64,000 nt of DNA from positions 322,501-386,500 of the forward strand of contig JBBDHG010000058.1 of the NCBI GenBank assembly GCA_037951165.1, in the 5' to 3' direction. Shown here piece by piece: positions 1 through 13,190 of this stretch. Source of the DNA: Lophius americanus (Eukaryota; Chordata; Actinopteri; Lophiiformes; Lophiidae). Under the pieces are notes generated by a model. It had not been told where the DNA came from and made no database searches. It saw only the letters and a program-made list of their open reading frames with translations. The number at the start of each line of letters is the position of its first letter. The stretch's first letter is position 1. The position numbers and the translations under genes are program-made.

Positions 1-592
1 CTCTTTAACCTGTACATTACGCATAAACACAAGAAGTAGTGACTCAAAACGTCCTCAACCAAACAGCTGAGCAGGACATCAAAGGGTTTTTACGATGGAT
101 TAGGTGTTCATTGGAGCTCCCCCTATAGCGGCGGGCAGCGTTTGATCTCTCATATGTGGCTCTTTTTCCCCCTGTGCTTCATCCAGATCCAGATCCAAGG
201 GTTGCATCATCCGAAGATTGCACTCGAACACCAAAGAGTGTCTCGGTGCCGCCAGAAAAGAAGTCGCTGTCCCTTTTAAAAAGACTTCTTAAAGTGTGGC
301 CCTTTACAGTAATGTGTAACGGGAAATAAACGTGAAAAACCTTCATGTATTTTTTCCTCTTTGCACTAAAACTGTTCGTCAGGCTGGGAATATGACGGGA
401 ATATATGGTACCGAACATCTCACTCAAAGAATAGGAGGAACGGCCCTCTTTTTTTTCTTTTTCTTTTTTACCGTTTTTGGTTTCTTAGTTTGGACCAAAA
501 CTGAAAAACCGGATTAAGTCCAAGGAGAATTTACAACCAGAACCATTTATCAGATCAGATCATTTAAAACCAATATTAGCTAGCATGTTAAG
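1..592. other. Gene-free stretch, no recognised feature
   Basis: Six-frame reading gives only short, low-complexity open frames. There is a pyrimidine-rich run near 447-475. I see no exon with flanking splice signals and no recognisable repeat before the LINE tail that starts near 593. Confidence 0.5.
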
Positions 593-870
593 GCTAACAA
601 TAATAATAATAATAATAATACATTTAATTTATATTGCACTTTACATTTGGATCAAATCTCAAAGTGCTACAAAGTAAAAGCAGATAAATGCATCAATAAA
701 AAAATATAATAATAACTATATAAAAACCTGACCAAAAAGCAGCAATGTTAATTAAAGTTATAGGTTCTGCTAAAAAGGAAAGTTTTAAGTCCTTTTTTAA
801 ATGTGTCAGTCGTCTGTGGAGCCCTGAGATGGTCAGGGACGGCAATCCACAGACGAGGGGGAATGTGATA
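593..870 (-). mobile_element. 3' end of an L2/Maui-like LINE, antisense
   Basis: Read on the minus strand, this matches almost base for base the 3' part of the LINE at 14,930-15,168. Both carry the end of the ORF (residues LKKDLKLSFLAEPITL), the same 3' UTR and a terminal (ATT)n tail, which sits here as (TAA)n at 599-620. An ATT tail is usual for L2-type elements. The copy is 5'-truncated at about 868-870, where similarity stops abruptly and Tc1-like sequence follows. The element is non-autonomous because the reverse transcriptase and endonuclease regions are absent. Confidence 0.8.
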
Positions 871-879
871 TATGAGGTA

Positions 880-1130
880 GCAGGTAAATATTTTGTCCTG
901 GATTTGATTTTGGAAGCAGGAAACACGGACAAGAGAAAGGATGTGAGACTACAACAACAACCGAGTTGTGACGGTTGACAGTATTGCAGTTCTTGTTGGG
1001 TGTCACGGTTCTGCTGCTGTCGCACATGCGGTCTGTTCCCACAGAAGAGCGACTGTGGCACACATTTCTGAAAAAAGGGTCACGCTGGTTCTGATAGAGA
1101 GGTGTCAGAAGAGGCGGCGTACAACGGAGC
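880..1130 (+). mobile_element. Internal relic of a Tc1-like DNA transposon
   Basis: The order of short blocks matches the 5' part of a Tc1-like transposase gene common in fish genomes as I recall it: 'ttttgtcctg', a GAAGCAGGAAA-like block, 'gtcacggttctgctg', 'agagcgactgtggcaca', and 'gctggttctgatagagaggtgtcag'. The block near 1,088 is also present at about 22,020 in the fuller copy. No intact reading frame remains and neither terminal inverted repeat is visible. The left side is cut by the LINE tail at about 870. Confidence 0.55.
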
Positions 1131-1221
1131 TGGCAGCTTCAATGTTTTTTTTAATCATATCATTGCACAATATATATTATTATTATTATTAGACTTGCAA
1201 AGAATACAATTTGTTTTCTTT

Positions 1222-1715
1222 ACAGTTTTAAAATCATAATGAATAATTATGTATTTTAAGCGCTCTTATTTTGTTGTTGTTGGGAGATCACAATGGAAGT
1301 AAGGCTGGTCGGCATTGTGTTTGTGTTCTGACCTGTTGGAATGAACGTACCAGCGGTGCGTTTCTGTAAATGTGTAAATAAAACTTTATTCGCCTCGTTC
1401 GGGTTTTGTCCAGGGACTTCAACGCTGGTGGCTAACTCTGAGCTCCCGCTAGCTTTAGACGCTCTGCTAACGTTAGCTGCTTGAAACTTGCTGGGTCCGT
1501 CGGGGGGATTAAGTTCGTTTTGCCGGAAACATTTTTTAGGGGTTGTTCCTCCACAGCTTCTTTTGTCCTTACTGGTGTTACAAATTAAGAGTTTGGTGTT
1601 TGTCTGGTTTACTGGTGAGATGTTTGGAGCCGCGGTAGCTGGTATGCGCGCGAACGGCTTATGTTTGCCGGAGTTGTCTACAATAAACTCGGCGGCACCG
1701 ACATGATCTTTTTCT
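1222..1715 (+). repeat. Unclassified interspersed repeat, copy A
   Basis: This roughly 490-bp segment is a diverged copy of 30,298-30,790 in the same orientation. Shared blocks in the same order include 'atggaagtaagg', 'cggcattgtgt', 'ttcagggactt'-like, 'gctcccgctagcttta', 'ttttgtccttac' and a 'ggtgagaatg'-like block. It has a CpG-containing, promoter-like composition (for example GCTAACGTTAGC at about 1,467), but no open frame or splice structure I can support. The class is unknown. Confidence 0.6.
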
Positions 1716-2825
1716 TATTGATACATTTATAAACTGGTCATTTTATGGGTAAGTACTTTTAATTCACTTGCGTTTGTTAATTGAAAAGGTCTTAAGGAGG
1801 TTTTTTATAGTATTTAAAATCTCAACTCGACATTTGTCCGATTGATAAAAAACAAGAACCCCAACATCTAACAGTTCCTGTGATTGGGAGAAACCCTCTG
1901 GAACCACCTGGCATCCCACAGCTTTTTTTTTACTTTACTTTGGTGGGCTGTTGTTAAAGTTTCCACGGACTCCTGACACCGGTGTGCCGGAATGGAAAGC
2001 AAACGCCTTTTCTGTGTGCTGTGAAGTGAGTGGCCGTAAAACTGGAGCTGTCCGCATTGACCCACTTCCACCAGTGGCCTTTATACTCCCTCACCGGTCG
2101 GTCACCCCCCTCTGCCCTCCTTCTCCACTACTCACACCTAAAGTTCATCTATGGTGGACGTAGCTTCAAAGTATCTTCCGTGATACATGCAGCAGCCCGG
2201 TTCTGTCCACTTCCATGGTAACCCGTCAAGTAGTTCACGTCCGCAAATGGTCCAAAAAGCCTCGTCTCAGAACGTTTGACCGAGGAAACGTGTTTCCAAG
2301 GACACTGATGGACATTCATGAGACCAAAATCTCTACCATAGACGTCCACCTGACGTAAAAACCATCTAAGTTAGAATTCGGACCAGCGGTTCTGACGTTG
2401 TGTGGATGAACCACATCCTCCGATGTATGAACACAAGGTGAAGGCTAACATTTTTACGTATCATCCACACGTCCACGTAAACCGGAGCGGATACTAACAG
2501 AAGAAGATGAAATGAATAGAAACATGAGAACTACAGCGGTCTTAAGTTAAGATGAGAGGATGAGGAAAAGTGCCACATGAAGTCGGATCGGGTGAGCGAT
2601 AGCAGAAACGTTGGCTGCCGAAACGCCAGGGCGACGATGGCGGCGTAAGCCGAAGGGCCGATGATTGTACGACGTGGGATGAAGAGTTCATGGTAGAACA
2701 ACCTCATTCTTCATGCAGCCGCTCATTTTTCTGCATGTGCAGAATTCATGTAAGCCGAGACCCCCATCGATTCGTGGCCCTCGATCAATAACATTGAACA
2801 TGACTGCTGCCCGACTGAATTGTTA
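1716..2825. other. Gene-free stretch
   Basis: No coding exon, RNA gene or recognised transposon was seen. Open frames here are short and lack similarity to any protein I know. Confidence 0.45.
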
Positions 2826-3079
<254 letters not shown>

Positions 3080-3439
3080 TACAGCATAGAGAAGACTTTA
3101 CGACACCTTACAAACTACATGGATCTGATCTGATCCAAACCACATACGGTTCACGGAAGACAGCCGCCTGTGTCCAAATTTGGTCCAGTGGTTAAACTCT
3201 GGACCCTCGAACGTTCTCAAGCGCAAACGCATGTGGCGTAAGTAAGAGAGAGAGTGAGAGAGTGAGAGGGACTTTGTTGTCAGTGACACTTTGCGCTCTC
3301 GTATGGGGGCTGAAGCGTGATTCTGCAACAACACTCAACAACTCCTGACGTGAGTTCCCCTCGGCTCGGGTTTCATTAGTTTCTTATTACGATATTTAAG
3401 TGTATGATCGGTAACTCTGTCATATTTATATCTTCTTTA

Positions 3440-3592
3440 TTTCTATTCAATGCATGTCTGTGTTTACATATACATGTTTATGTTTTCTTTGCTACTGCCG
3501 CTCTACAACGTTGGAGTTGCTGAAAGGCGTAAATTTCCCCCGTGGGGTTGAATAAAGTTTTTTCTGTTCGGTTCTGTTCTGTTCTGTTCTAA
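3440..3592 (+). mobile_element. 3' tail of a non-LTR retrotransposon with (GTTCT)n end
   Basis: The sequence 'gcgtaaatttcccccgtgggg' followed by 'ttgaataaagtt' and then a pentanucleotide (GTTCT)n run at about 3,566-3,590 is the usual 3' end of fish LINE/SINE copies: aatttcccc, gggg, aataaag, simple repeat. No coding part is recognisable upstream. The family is not assigned. Confidence 0.5.
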
Positions 3593-3924
3593 ACAGACGT
3601 CATGGTTTGATAAACCTGTTTTCCAACAACAAACGATGATCTAGACTATGATGATGAACATTTGGATGGAGATCCCTCCACGTAGCCACGGTAACAACGC
3701 AACAGTTTGGATTACTTTCCTGCAAAAAGGGAAGCGCCGGTACCGAAAACCAGTTTCGGTATCAGTGTATAGTGCTTGTATTCAAACTCTTAAAATGACA
3801 CTCTTCTTCATCTTTCCGGTTGTTCCCTTTCGGGGTCAATACCAATTCATGGTAAAGCCACAACATTACAACCATCAAACAGGAAGGACAGGAAAGGAAA
3901 CCACGATACAGTAACTAAAGACTT

Positions 3925-5060
3925 GCACAGCAACAGCATCGCTTTACAGCAAGGACACCACTTTATGGCAACTACAATAATGTACAGCAACAACACCGCT
4001 TTACAGCAAGGACACCACTTTATGGCAACTACAATAATGTACAGCAACAACACCGCTTTACAGCAAGGACACCACTTTATGGCAATTATACCGTTTTAAG
4101 GTAACAGCATCACCAAACTTCAAGGAAAACAATTTTTGCTAACACATCATTTTACAGCGACAACACTGCTTTACGGCAATGACACCACTTTATGGCAATT
4201 ATACCGTTTTAAGGTAACAGCAGCACCAAACTTCAAAGAAAACAGTTTTTTGCTAACACATCATTTTACAGCGACAACACCGCTTTATGGCAAGGACACC
4301 ACTTTATGGCATTTATACCGTTTTATGGTAACAGCAGCACCAAACTTGAAGAAAACAATTTATGCTAACATCATTTTACAGCAACAGCATAGCTATACGG
4401 CAAGGACACCACTTTATGGCAACTACAATAATGTACAGCAACAACACCGCTTTACAGCAAGGACACCACTTTATGGCAATTAAACCGTTTTATGGTAACA
4501 GCAGCACCAAACTTCAAGGAAAACAATTTATGCTAACACATCATTTTGCAGCGACAACACCGCTTTACGGCAAGGAAACCACTTTATGGCAACTATAACA
4601 ATGTAGAGTGACAACACCGCTTTACGGCAAGTACACCATTCTATGGCATTTATACCGTTTTATGGTAACAGCAGCACCGAACTTTAAGGAAAAACACTAT
4701 ACGGAAAGAAAACCAATTAAAGCTACGATAGTACTTTACGGCAAAGACACCACTTTATGGCAAGCATACTGTTTTATGGTAACAGGAAAACACTTCATGG
4801 AAAGAAAACCACTTACGGCAACGACACAACTTTGCAGAAATGTCCGATCTTAAGAGATGCGGTAACGATGGCGCTCTGCGGCATAAATCGTTTTAAATCA
4901 ACAGCATCACTTTAAAGCAACAACGCCACATTACAGCAGAAACACCACTTTACAAAAACGGCATACTTTGCGTCGGTGACACCACTTTACGGCGACCGTG
5001 ACACTTCTTTGCAGAAACGGCATTTTTAAGGCAATGACACAACTTTAAGGCGGCGTAGGA
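3925..5060 (+). repeat. Complex degenerate satellite, 57-bp and about 114-bp units
   Basis: The segment is built from an 18-bp-like core (ACACCACTTTATGGCAA and variants with CGCTTTACAGCAA). At the left end a 57-bp unit repeats with 'aaggacaccacttt' at 3,951, 4,008 and 4,065. From about 4,080 the organisation changes to a unit of roughly 113-114 bp that adds 'ttataccgtttta', 'caccaaacttcaa' and 'gctaacacatcatttt'. Order decays to the right up to about 5,060. Open frames through it are repeat artefacts. Confidence 0.85.
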
Positions 5061-7304
5061 AGTGTGGCAATATTTTTGATTTTAGCGATGACGACTACAG
5101 GAGAACAAGACGCGGCTCGGCGCCAAGGAGAACGCTAGTGACAGCAGCTACGAGGAACTTTTCAGCAAACACCGTTTTTACAAGTCTGTAGAAAAGAATA
5201 AAGGGAAGGGTCACAGCTTCTTCAGCATTCGGCTCTAGAGGATGTGCAACAAAGTCGTACAACTCCACACGAAAACCCCGATCGATATTGGCGAGTGTAC
5301 TCAAGTGTAAGATGTAGGTCTGGCCACAGGTTGTTGCACATCCAGCGTCACATTTCCCTGCCTGTACGATCCGGTTGTACTTTGACAAGGCAAGAATATT
5401 CTAGAGCTTCAAACCTGGCCTTTAAAAAGTGATCCAACACAAAACGAAAGCAAAAAAAACAACAAAAAAAAACAAACACTTTTTTGCTTGAGCTTCACTT
5501 TGTTCCACTGACCCGGAGGTCAAACTCCACATTTGACTCACTGATTGACTTTATCTGCAGCTGCGACGGCGAGTGTCAGTGCCGGAATCATTTACATACA
5601 GTCACCTCTGCGTGGAAGCTTTCTGAATGAGGCTGAACAACAGTTGTTATTGAAGCCGGGAGGACTGTGTCAACACTGGGCCGGTTTGCACCTCAGGTGT
5701 CGGAGCAGCTCCAGGCCTGCTGACTCGGCGTTCTGTCTGTGTGCGTGTGTGTCGGAGTGCGACGAGTCATTCATGACCACTCCAACACACACGCACACAC
5801 ACATACACACACACACACACACACACTCTCAAAACCACAATAATACATGCTAGCTCAAAGTCCATGTCTCCCTGAGGCAGTCATGCAAAAATACGAGCGT
5901 CAACCTCCTTCTAAAGTCTTATTTATGACCGTTTTATAAAATACTACTACTCAGTTTTAGATGCTTTCTATGACAACATTTATTCTACATAAAAAAAAAA
6001 GAAAGGAGGATTTCAAAATAAAACGCGTGTATTTCTTTTTCGTGCAATTCATAATTTTGAAAAAAAAAATCCAAAACGATTCAAAGAAAAAGAAAGACTT
6101 GATTGAAACGTGAAAGAGAAGCTCGACTGTCTCCCAAACAATAACACATGGGTGGACCCTCCTTTTATCACTCCCACAGTGGCTGACAGGAAACTCAACA
6201 CTCAACAATGCCGTTAAATGTTTGTTCACAACGCCGCGGTGAGGAGATGCATCGGCTAGGAAAGAAACACAAATCTACTCGTCAAACTCACTTCTGTCAA
6301 ACGGCAACAACCGGGGGAAAAAATAAAGAAATAAAGAATTCTTACAGAAGGTCCCTTTAAATCCGTCACTTGCCAGGGGGGGTCCGATCAGTCACTCACC
6401 TCTGCTTCTGCCTCAACCAGTCCATAACCAGTCCACAGCCTGGACAGTCATCCCATGCCGGCGCTGGCTTCCACACACAGCAGTTCACAAACACTCACTG
6501 GTTTTGTGTTGCCCCTCGCCTCTCTGTGAGATTACCCCTCTGTGTTGAGCGTGAGTGTGTGTGTGTGTGTGTGGGTCCGTGTATGTGTGTGTGTGAGTGT
6601 GTGTCATCTGCGCCTAATGACAGCTGACAAACTACATGCCACAAATCCTCTCTCATTCTCTCTCCGTCCCCTCCCCCAACACACACACACACACACACAC
6701 ACATGCGCGCACACACACATACACACTTCAACATGTCTCCTCCCACAGCGCACACACACTCCACCCTCCTATTAGCCAATGTGCAGGAAAAAAAAAAACC
6801 CTCCCTCCCCCTCCTCCTCTCCCCTCCTCTCCCTCCCTCCCTCTGTCACACACAGCCTTTTACTGAATGATTTACATGACCTGTTGTTCTCACAGACTGG
6901 ACTTGCATTTCCCGTCATTTTCTCTCCGATCGTCCGCCTACATAAGGTTCCAAAACCAGCAGGAGTGGTTTTTTAATCGCCTCTCTGAACAGGCGCAACA
7001 AATTACAAAAAGAGTAGCGGCAGGAATATTTTAAAGAGAAATATCACAGTGAAAATCCTGGTTGAGTTTTTGTTTGACGGTGAGGATGTAATGATGATTT
7101 ATATACGTGACAGTAATAATAATAATAATAATAATAATACCATTGATGTAGTAAAAAAACAAACATACTATAGTGTGTATTTCTTACAGACTTCGATCGA
7201 AGCTGGATTCAATTTGCCTTTTAATGATCGAGAATATGGAAATAATCCCCTGAAAAGTGGATTTATTTAGTATTTGGAGTTGCAGGAGTATTAGTGAGTA
7301 AATA
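5061..7304. other. Gene-free stretch with microsatellites
   Basis: No supported gene. Microsatellites are (CA)n at 5,782-5,827, (TG)n at 6,549-6,604, (CA)n at 6,678-6,727 and (AAT)n at 7,113-7,139. The TG tract at 6.55 kb and the CA tract at 6.68 kb are inverted with respect to each other and about 75 bp apart. Confidence 0.6.
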
Positions 7305-7352
7305 TTTGCCAGACCTGCTGTAGGAGAAGCAGTGAAAGACCTTTAGCAAGGA

Positions 7353-7394
<42 letters not shown>

Positions 7395-7645
7395 TGTTAG
7401 CAATGAATACGTTTTTCCAAACTAGCACAGGTAATAGCAGCAAAATAGCCAAATTAGCACTGGTGGTCACAAAAAAGGACTAAGCTAAACTTGCACTGGT
7501 AAGAGAAGTGAAAGACTTAGCCGAATTAGCTCTGTGAGTAGCAATGAATAACTTTTCCAAAGTAGCTTTTGTAATAGCAATGAAGCACCTAGCCAAACTA
7601 GCACTGGTAGTAGAAACCAATGCTAGTTTGGCTAGCACTGGTTTC
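7305..7645. repeat. Degenerate 35-40-bp minisatellite ending in an inverted unit, with embedded (ATT)n
   Basis: Units of the form 'gccaaactagcactggtaatagcaatgaa' recur about every 35-40 bp between 7,393 and 7,616, with a further degenerate copy before the (ATT)n tract at 7,352-7,392. The last unit is followed by an inverted copy. 7,589-7,607 and 7,617-7,635 are reverse complements at 18 of 19 positions with a 9-nt loop. Confidence 0.75.
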
Positions 7646-10084
7646 ATTTGTTCGCCCAACTGGTGGTCTACTTGGATGGGGAAGTCGGGGGGATGACGTG
7701 TCACTCGGTGCGTTACCTGCTTTTAATACGCCAGGAGGAAATGTTGTGCTGGGTGAGGAAATCGGGTCACAGAGAACTGGGTTTGGGCCGGATTCGGGGG
7801 AATGAGGCTGGAATGTACCGCTGGAATGAATGTGAAGGTAACTGGTCAATCAATGTCAATTTTAATAATTGATATAAGAGGGGAAAAAACACCCAAATCA
7901 ATTCACTCACCCTAAATGCAATGCATCCTGGGAAAACAACCATAAAGGGTCACCTTGTGACATCATCCAGCCTCTCTGTGAAGACACGTAAAAACAAAAA
8001 TGATTAGAAAAGACTTTTAGTCGCCTGTCCTTCCCTTCTGCCCCGCTTGGTTCGCCTCTGTTACTACCTCTGCTGACATCTCAGGAGTTGAACAACGCGG
8101 ACCCTCACCAGTACATCTCAGCCGTTATCAAACAGAGTGGAGGGAAGGATTAAGGGCCCGAACAGAGACGACAGTGTAAGAAGGACTAGAAGCACGAAAA
8201 CTTAGTTTTGGTCTAGTAAACAGTAAAATTCCCCTTTTAACGATGAAAGGATTCCCGCATGTCGGCAAAAGATATGAAATGCATATAAAGTTTCCGAAAG
8301 TTGGAGATTCCTGAGTGTGGTTCCACCAACAGGAGCGGATCAGTCACAGGGGCCACACCCAGGATCAGATGTACAGAAGTGTGCGGTTGGTAAACATGCC
8401 GTAGAGTTTTTACAGTGTAAAATCATAAATCCACCTTAAAGACGGTCCAGCGGTGGAGCTGGAGGCCGAAACTCATGCCCACAATAACAAGGAAACCCGC
8501 TGCTTTTCCCAGACACTGACTCTGCCTGGGTGGACGATTGAGGGAATAGTGAGGCCTTTAACACACTGGGATTCTGACCCGGGGCCAGCGGGGTTCCGGT
8601 CCAGGTTCAGCAGGTTCCCACTGGCTTTGGGTTCACCTTCGTAAACATCCTATTTCATGAAACTGGCTTTACTCTAGTAGCTGAGATGCGTCAGAAACCT
8701 GCTCGGATCCGCCAAAAGCTTTTGACTCATCCTTTAAAGAAGTATTTTCTGCACCTACAACCGGGCCTGCCCTCAGGAGTCGGATCACATTTCTTGTCGC
8801 CGTGCCCACGAGCAAAGAAACCGAAAGTCTACCTGTCAATCTGTGCCGTCACACCTTCCCTTGCGTAATCATGTGAAACCTAATGCTTCCAGGGAATTTC
8901 AGGCGACACACGTTCTCCTCGGTGAATCACTATCTGTCTCCCACCTCCTCTTCCCACTCGAGCGAGGTTTAGCGAGGAAGGTCGCCATGACTTGGCTTTT
9001 GCAATGACCATAAACCACATTCATTGTAAATTACTCCGAGTTACCAAAGGCTGTGACACCATTTGCGTTACGTTAATGCCGTGGTCATGTGACGCCTGCT
9101 GAGGGGCTGAGCATTAGCAGTAGCATTGTGTTGAGCATTAGCATCAAAAATTTAGTTTTACTTTTTGCATTTTTTTTTAAATTAACTAATTCTGTGGGTC
9201 TTTGCCCATTTTAAACAATGGGGTTTAAAATGGGTAAAAATCACGAGTTTTTGAATATTTGGTCCGGCCAATAGATGGCGGCAGATATTGATGATTCGCC
9301 ATAAAACACAAAATTCTCGTAACTTGGCTGTCTATTGTCCGATCTGCCCAAAACATCAGATGTTGGATCAGAGCCCCGCCCTGAAGAAGCCCATTCAACA
9401 ATAATCAATTACAGTGATAGCGCCACCTGCTGGAAAGGGAATGAAGGCCTCAGGTGAATATTGTCATTGGAAAATTGGAGAATTTATGCTGTGGTTTCAT
9501 TTTTTTCTTTTTTTACAAACTGCACCTTTACGCATCCTCCGATGAAGAAAACAATTTAAAAAACTGATGGAACACTATTCCACTAACATCTCACCCGACT
9601 CAGATCAAACTGTAAAGAGGAAAAAGATCAACTGCGAATCAAAATCCACGCCGTTGCATTTTATACATCCCAAATAAAATGTTCTCACAAACTGGAGTCG
9701 TACGTTTTTTTCATGTTCCTTATTTTCATTAACATGAACAAAAACAAAAGAACAGCAGAAAATGAAAATGAACAAAATTAAAAAACATTTAAATTACTAT
9801 GTTCTGATCGAGCCAAACTTGTCTGCAGGCACCAAGTGGCAGCTTCAAGTCTATTAATGGGATTCATTCGAGTAATGGAGCGCTGCACCTTCCTTCCTTT
9901 CCTCGGAGGAGGAGTCTCACCTGAGGATGAAGAAAAAGTTTATTGGTTCTGTGCTATTGGAACCCGGAGGGTTACTGTAACGAAGAACATTGAATGAAAA
10001 GTAGGAAAAAGGAGAAGTGAGTTTTTTTGGTCAGCGGTCAAAACCAAAACATCTGCTGGCTCTTCCCCTGCTGTGTGGGCTGTC

Positions 10085-10145
<61 letters not shown>

Positions 10146-10256
10146 CGGTGTGTATTATGTGAGTACGGGAAAGACAGCCGTCCTCTCTGTCAGTTGGACG
10201 AAAACCACACAACACCTCAATACGCATCTGCCATTGCGGCAAATGTGTGCATGAGT

Positions 10257-10310
<54 letters not shown>

Positions 10311-11750
10311 ACAGCTGAAGTCTACCCAGCTGCTTTGTGAATTGCGCAAACACGAATGCAACTACAAACGTTTTTTCTCAGCACACAAATTGCCAGAAAG
10401 AGTCCGTCGGTAAAGTTAGAGAACTTGAAAGGTTGTGGCGAAGAGCAATTATTGGCTTGCAGTTGGGTTTTTTTCCAAGATTCCAAGGAAAGAGGAGTCC
10501 TTCCTCGGAGTCCTCTATATCACATGAGTCAAACTCAAGGGCACCTGGGCCGCCAGCACAACAATTTATATCCGGCCCGCGAGGCAATATCAGATTTTTA
10601 TAATAACCACTGGTCTACCACACCACAGATACTTCAAATCCCAGAATGCACTGCGATAGCCGGTGGCTCCATGAAGAGAGCCGGCGCTTCTCGCTGCACC
10701 TCTGTTATCAGATATCAGCGGTCATACAGTCACTACTAAACTTTGGGCAAATTCTTAGAATAGATGCTACCGACAAATGTAAAACGCCAAATAATTACCG
10801 AATCAGTAAGTTGCTCGCAAGTATTTGCTAACAGAACGCACGGTTTACTTGAATGACGAGGTGCGTTCACGTCCTCAAGCCGTTCAACGCGTGTCAGTGC
10901 TGTAACGTTAAATCAACAAAATACACTAAGTGAATTATTATTACCAGTGAAATGCACCTTTACCTTCAGCTGTTCATGACTGTTTTCTGAGGAGCAGCTG
11001 CTCCTGACTGCAGGAACAGCAACGAGGAGCAACATTCTGCTTTTACTGTTGTGTTGTGACAGAAGAAAGAAACGGCTTAATCCGCCCAGACGTTTACCAA
11101 GGGTCATTAAAAGTTCCTTTTTGTTGATATTGTTAAATTAAAACGTTGATTTTAGAGGAAACTTGTTTTCGGGCTGTTATTGATGCCTGTGAATAAAAAC
11201 ATTCCATTTTTAATAATTCTGCGAGCCTCTGGTGATAGAGGGGGAGACATAAAAATGACTTATGCTGATCTATTTTGAATTATATCTGTATTTTGAGTAT
11301 TTTGTATCCCAATGGTTTGTTCAGAATTCTATCAAATTAGAATAAAGAAGAATAAAATAAAATAAGAATAAAGTTGTCCTAATACCTAAAATTAAACATT
11401 GGCTAATTTGAGTCCTGTTCTTTCTCCATCTTTAATTTTGGCCCCCTTGTGATTGTGGGAAAAGATATGTTTTCTTAAAGTTCATTTTTTTAAGTATTTG
11501 ATCCTGATACCTGATGTATCACTGGTTCTGCACGCAACCAGAAGTCATCAAAGCAGCGAGTAGCAGTCAGCGGAAAACTGTAAGAAGGAAAAAGAAACAG
11601 AGCAAAGTGAATATTTTCTCTCTGCCTGAAACCGAAATGAATTATTATATAAAACCAATCAATCTAAGTTGAGTTGGGGTCTAGACGAGGTTTCTGCCTG
11701 CTAAACACAGATACAGATGCAAAAAAAAGTATGATTAGGATTCACATTTT
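7646..11750. other. Gene-free stretch with two TG tracts
   Basis: I found no exon with matching splice sites. (TG)n tracts lie at 10,088-10,143 (56 bp) and 10,260-10,309 (50 bp), only 116 bp apart and in the same orientation. The stretch around 9,250-9,440 ('gcgccacctgctgg' at its end) resembles dispersed fish repeats but I cannot name the family. Confidence 0.5.
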
Positions 11751-11751
11751 A

Positions 11752-11900
11752 TGGGGCGGCTTTAGCTCTGTGGGTGGAGCCGCCGCCTACTGATCGGAAG
11801 ATTGGTTTAGGTCCCACCAGGCTGTACTTGTCATAGGGTCCATGAGCAAGACCCTGAAACCCTAGCACCTTGATTTGAGGTCAATTTGGTGAACGGGCTA
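11752..11900 (+). mobile_element. tRNA-derived SINE-like element
   Basis: The opening 'ggcggctttagctctgtgggtggagc' has the spacing of a tRNA 5' half with an A-box-like segment. It is followed by 'ctgatcggaagattgg' and 'gagcaagaccctgaaaccct'. The same order of blocks occurs at 13,420, 18,000 (minus strand) and 31,590. No separate tRNA cloverleaf is supported, so I call this a SINE relic rather than a tRNA gene. Confidence 0.55.
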
Positions 11901-13015
11901 CCAGGAGTGAGTCAAACTAAAAAATGAAAGTAATCTCCTCTACCCACTAGATGACAATATGATGAAAGTTGAATTTTGATGTGTGAAAATTTAGAAAAAC
12001 TTTGGGGCGGAACATGAATAGTTAAGTTACATTCGCTTCCTGTTTCATGACGAAACACTGACATTGCGTCAGTAGCTCTGCCCCGGCTACTTCATCGGAC
12101 AGAAAAATCGGAGTATTCACGATACATCTCTGTGAAGGTGTCAGTGTGCTCAACGGGCTAGCAAGCTAGTTTCCTCTAACCACAAGGTGGCACTGTAACT
12201 TTATCTGAATTCTTTTACTTGAATTCCCTCAGGTCGGGACTCTTATCCCAAATGTGAAATTTGGTTTTACTAGCACTATGATTAGTGAAGATAAAGTGCC
12301 GTTACTTCCTGTTTGATGACCAAAAAAAAGGTTAAAAAGTCATTAAAAAGTCAGATTGTGCCTTTCAGCTCATAATATAAATCATCTCTGTTTTAAGGAG
12401 GCTAGTTGGAAAATATCAAGGAAGGAAAACATAATAAACTTCTGTAATTAAACCCACAGACCTTACCCTGGCCGACCGAGTATCTGAAATCCTGTCATTA
12501 CGTTCGCCTAGTAGAATAAGACTATTAAACATTCTGGGGGGAAAAAAACCAGTTAGTTGACTGTTTGTCACAAAAACAAACATTTCCAATTGCAAGGAGA
12601 TACTATTCAAGGAAACGGGTCAGCGAGGGCATCACGTAACGCACTTCTGGAGACAGTTAACGCTAACGGTGGGGGAGGGAAATAGAAAAATCTTAATTGC
12701 TATACCGCAAGGAACTTTGTTGTGTCAGAAGGTCCAACTGAAAACAATTAGCCTCCCCTTCCTGCATTCAACGACCATTTTAAGATTCATTGGGGGGTTT
12801 TGCAGATATTTTCACGCCTTATCAGAAGAGCCCGGGTCAGAGTCCACGTTTGATTGACAGCAGAGTGATACATGCAGGAGACAGAAACGGAAAAGAATCC
12901 TGAAAAGAGCCGCGGACACACCAAGTTGCACTTCAACATGCCTCGAAACCTTAAGCTGACGGTAATTAGCAAAATCAGCACATTCTGAAACGGTCTGGAT
13001 TCTGAAGAAGACATC
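11901..13015. other. Gene-free stretch
   Basis: No coding exon or named repeat was recognised. A 'cacaaggtggcactgtaac' block near 12,180 resembles dispersed fish repeats, but no second copy with good extent was found in the window. Confidence 0.4.
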
Positions 13016-13190
13016 GTGGCTCGACTGCCGGAGCCTATCCCAGCTGACATCGAGCGAGTGTAGTATTATACCTTGGACGAGTTGCCGGTTCATCACAACC
13101 ATTCATTCCCTATGTGGGAAGAAGAACACACGCAGACTACACGCAAACGGAACTGCAACTGTTCTACCCACAATGCCACCAGGCCGCCCA
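13016..13190 (-). repeat. Dispersed teleost repeat with 'cagctgggataggctcc' core, antisense
   Basis: On the minus strand the sequence reads 'gatgaaccggcaactcgtcc', a spacer, then 'gatgtcagctgggataggct'. Related plus-strand copies are at about 31,380-31,575 and 53,605-53,730. This block order is familiar from many fish genomes as a non-coding interspersed repeat. It is degraded and has no open frame. Confidence 0.6.

Noticed and set aside
3925..5060. Regular repeats resembling a CRISPR array
   Set aside because: The 'spacers' are themselves repeated, units are degenerate and of two lengths, and the window is clearly vertebrate with spliced genes.
11757..11830. A tRNA gene
   Set aside because: It has an A-box-like head but no complete cloverleaf. 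Four related copies with a shared non-tRNA body show it is a SINE.
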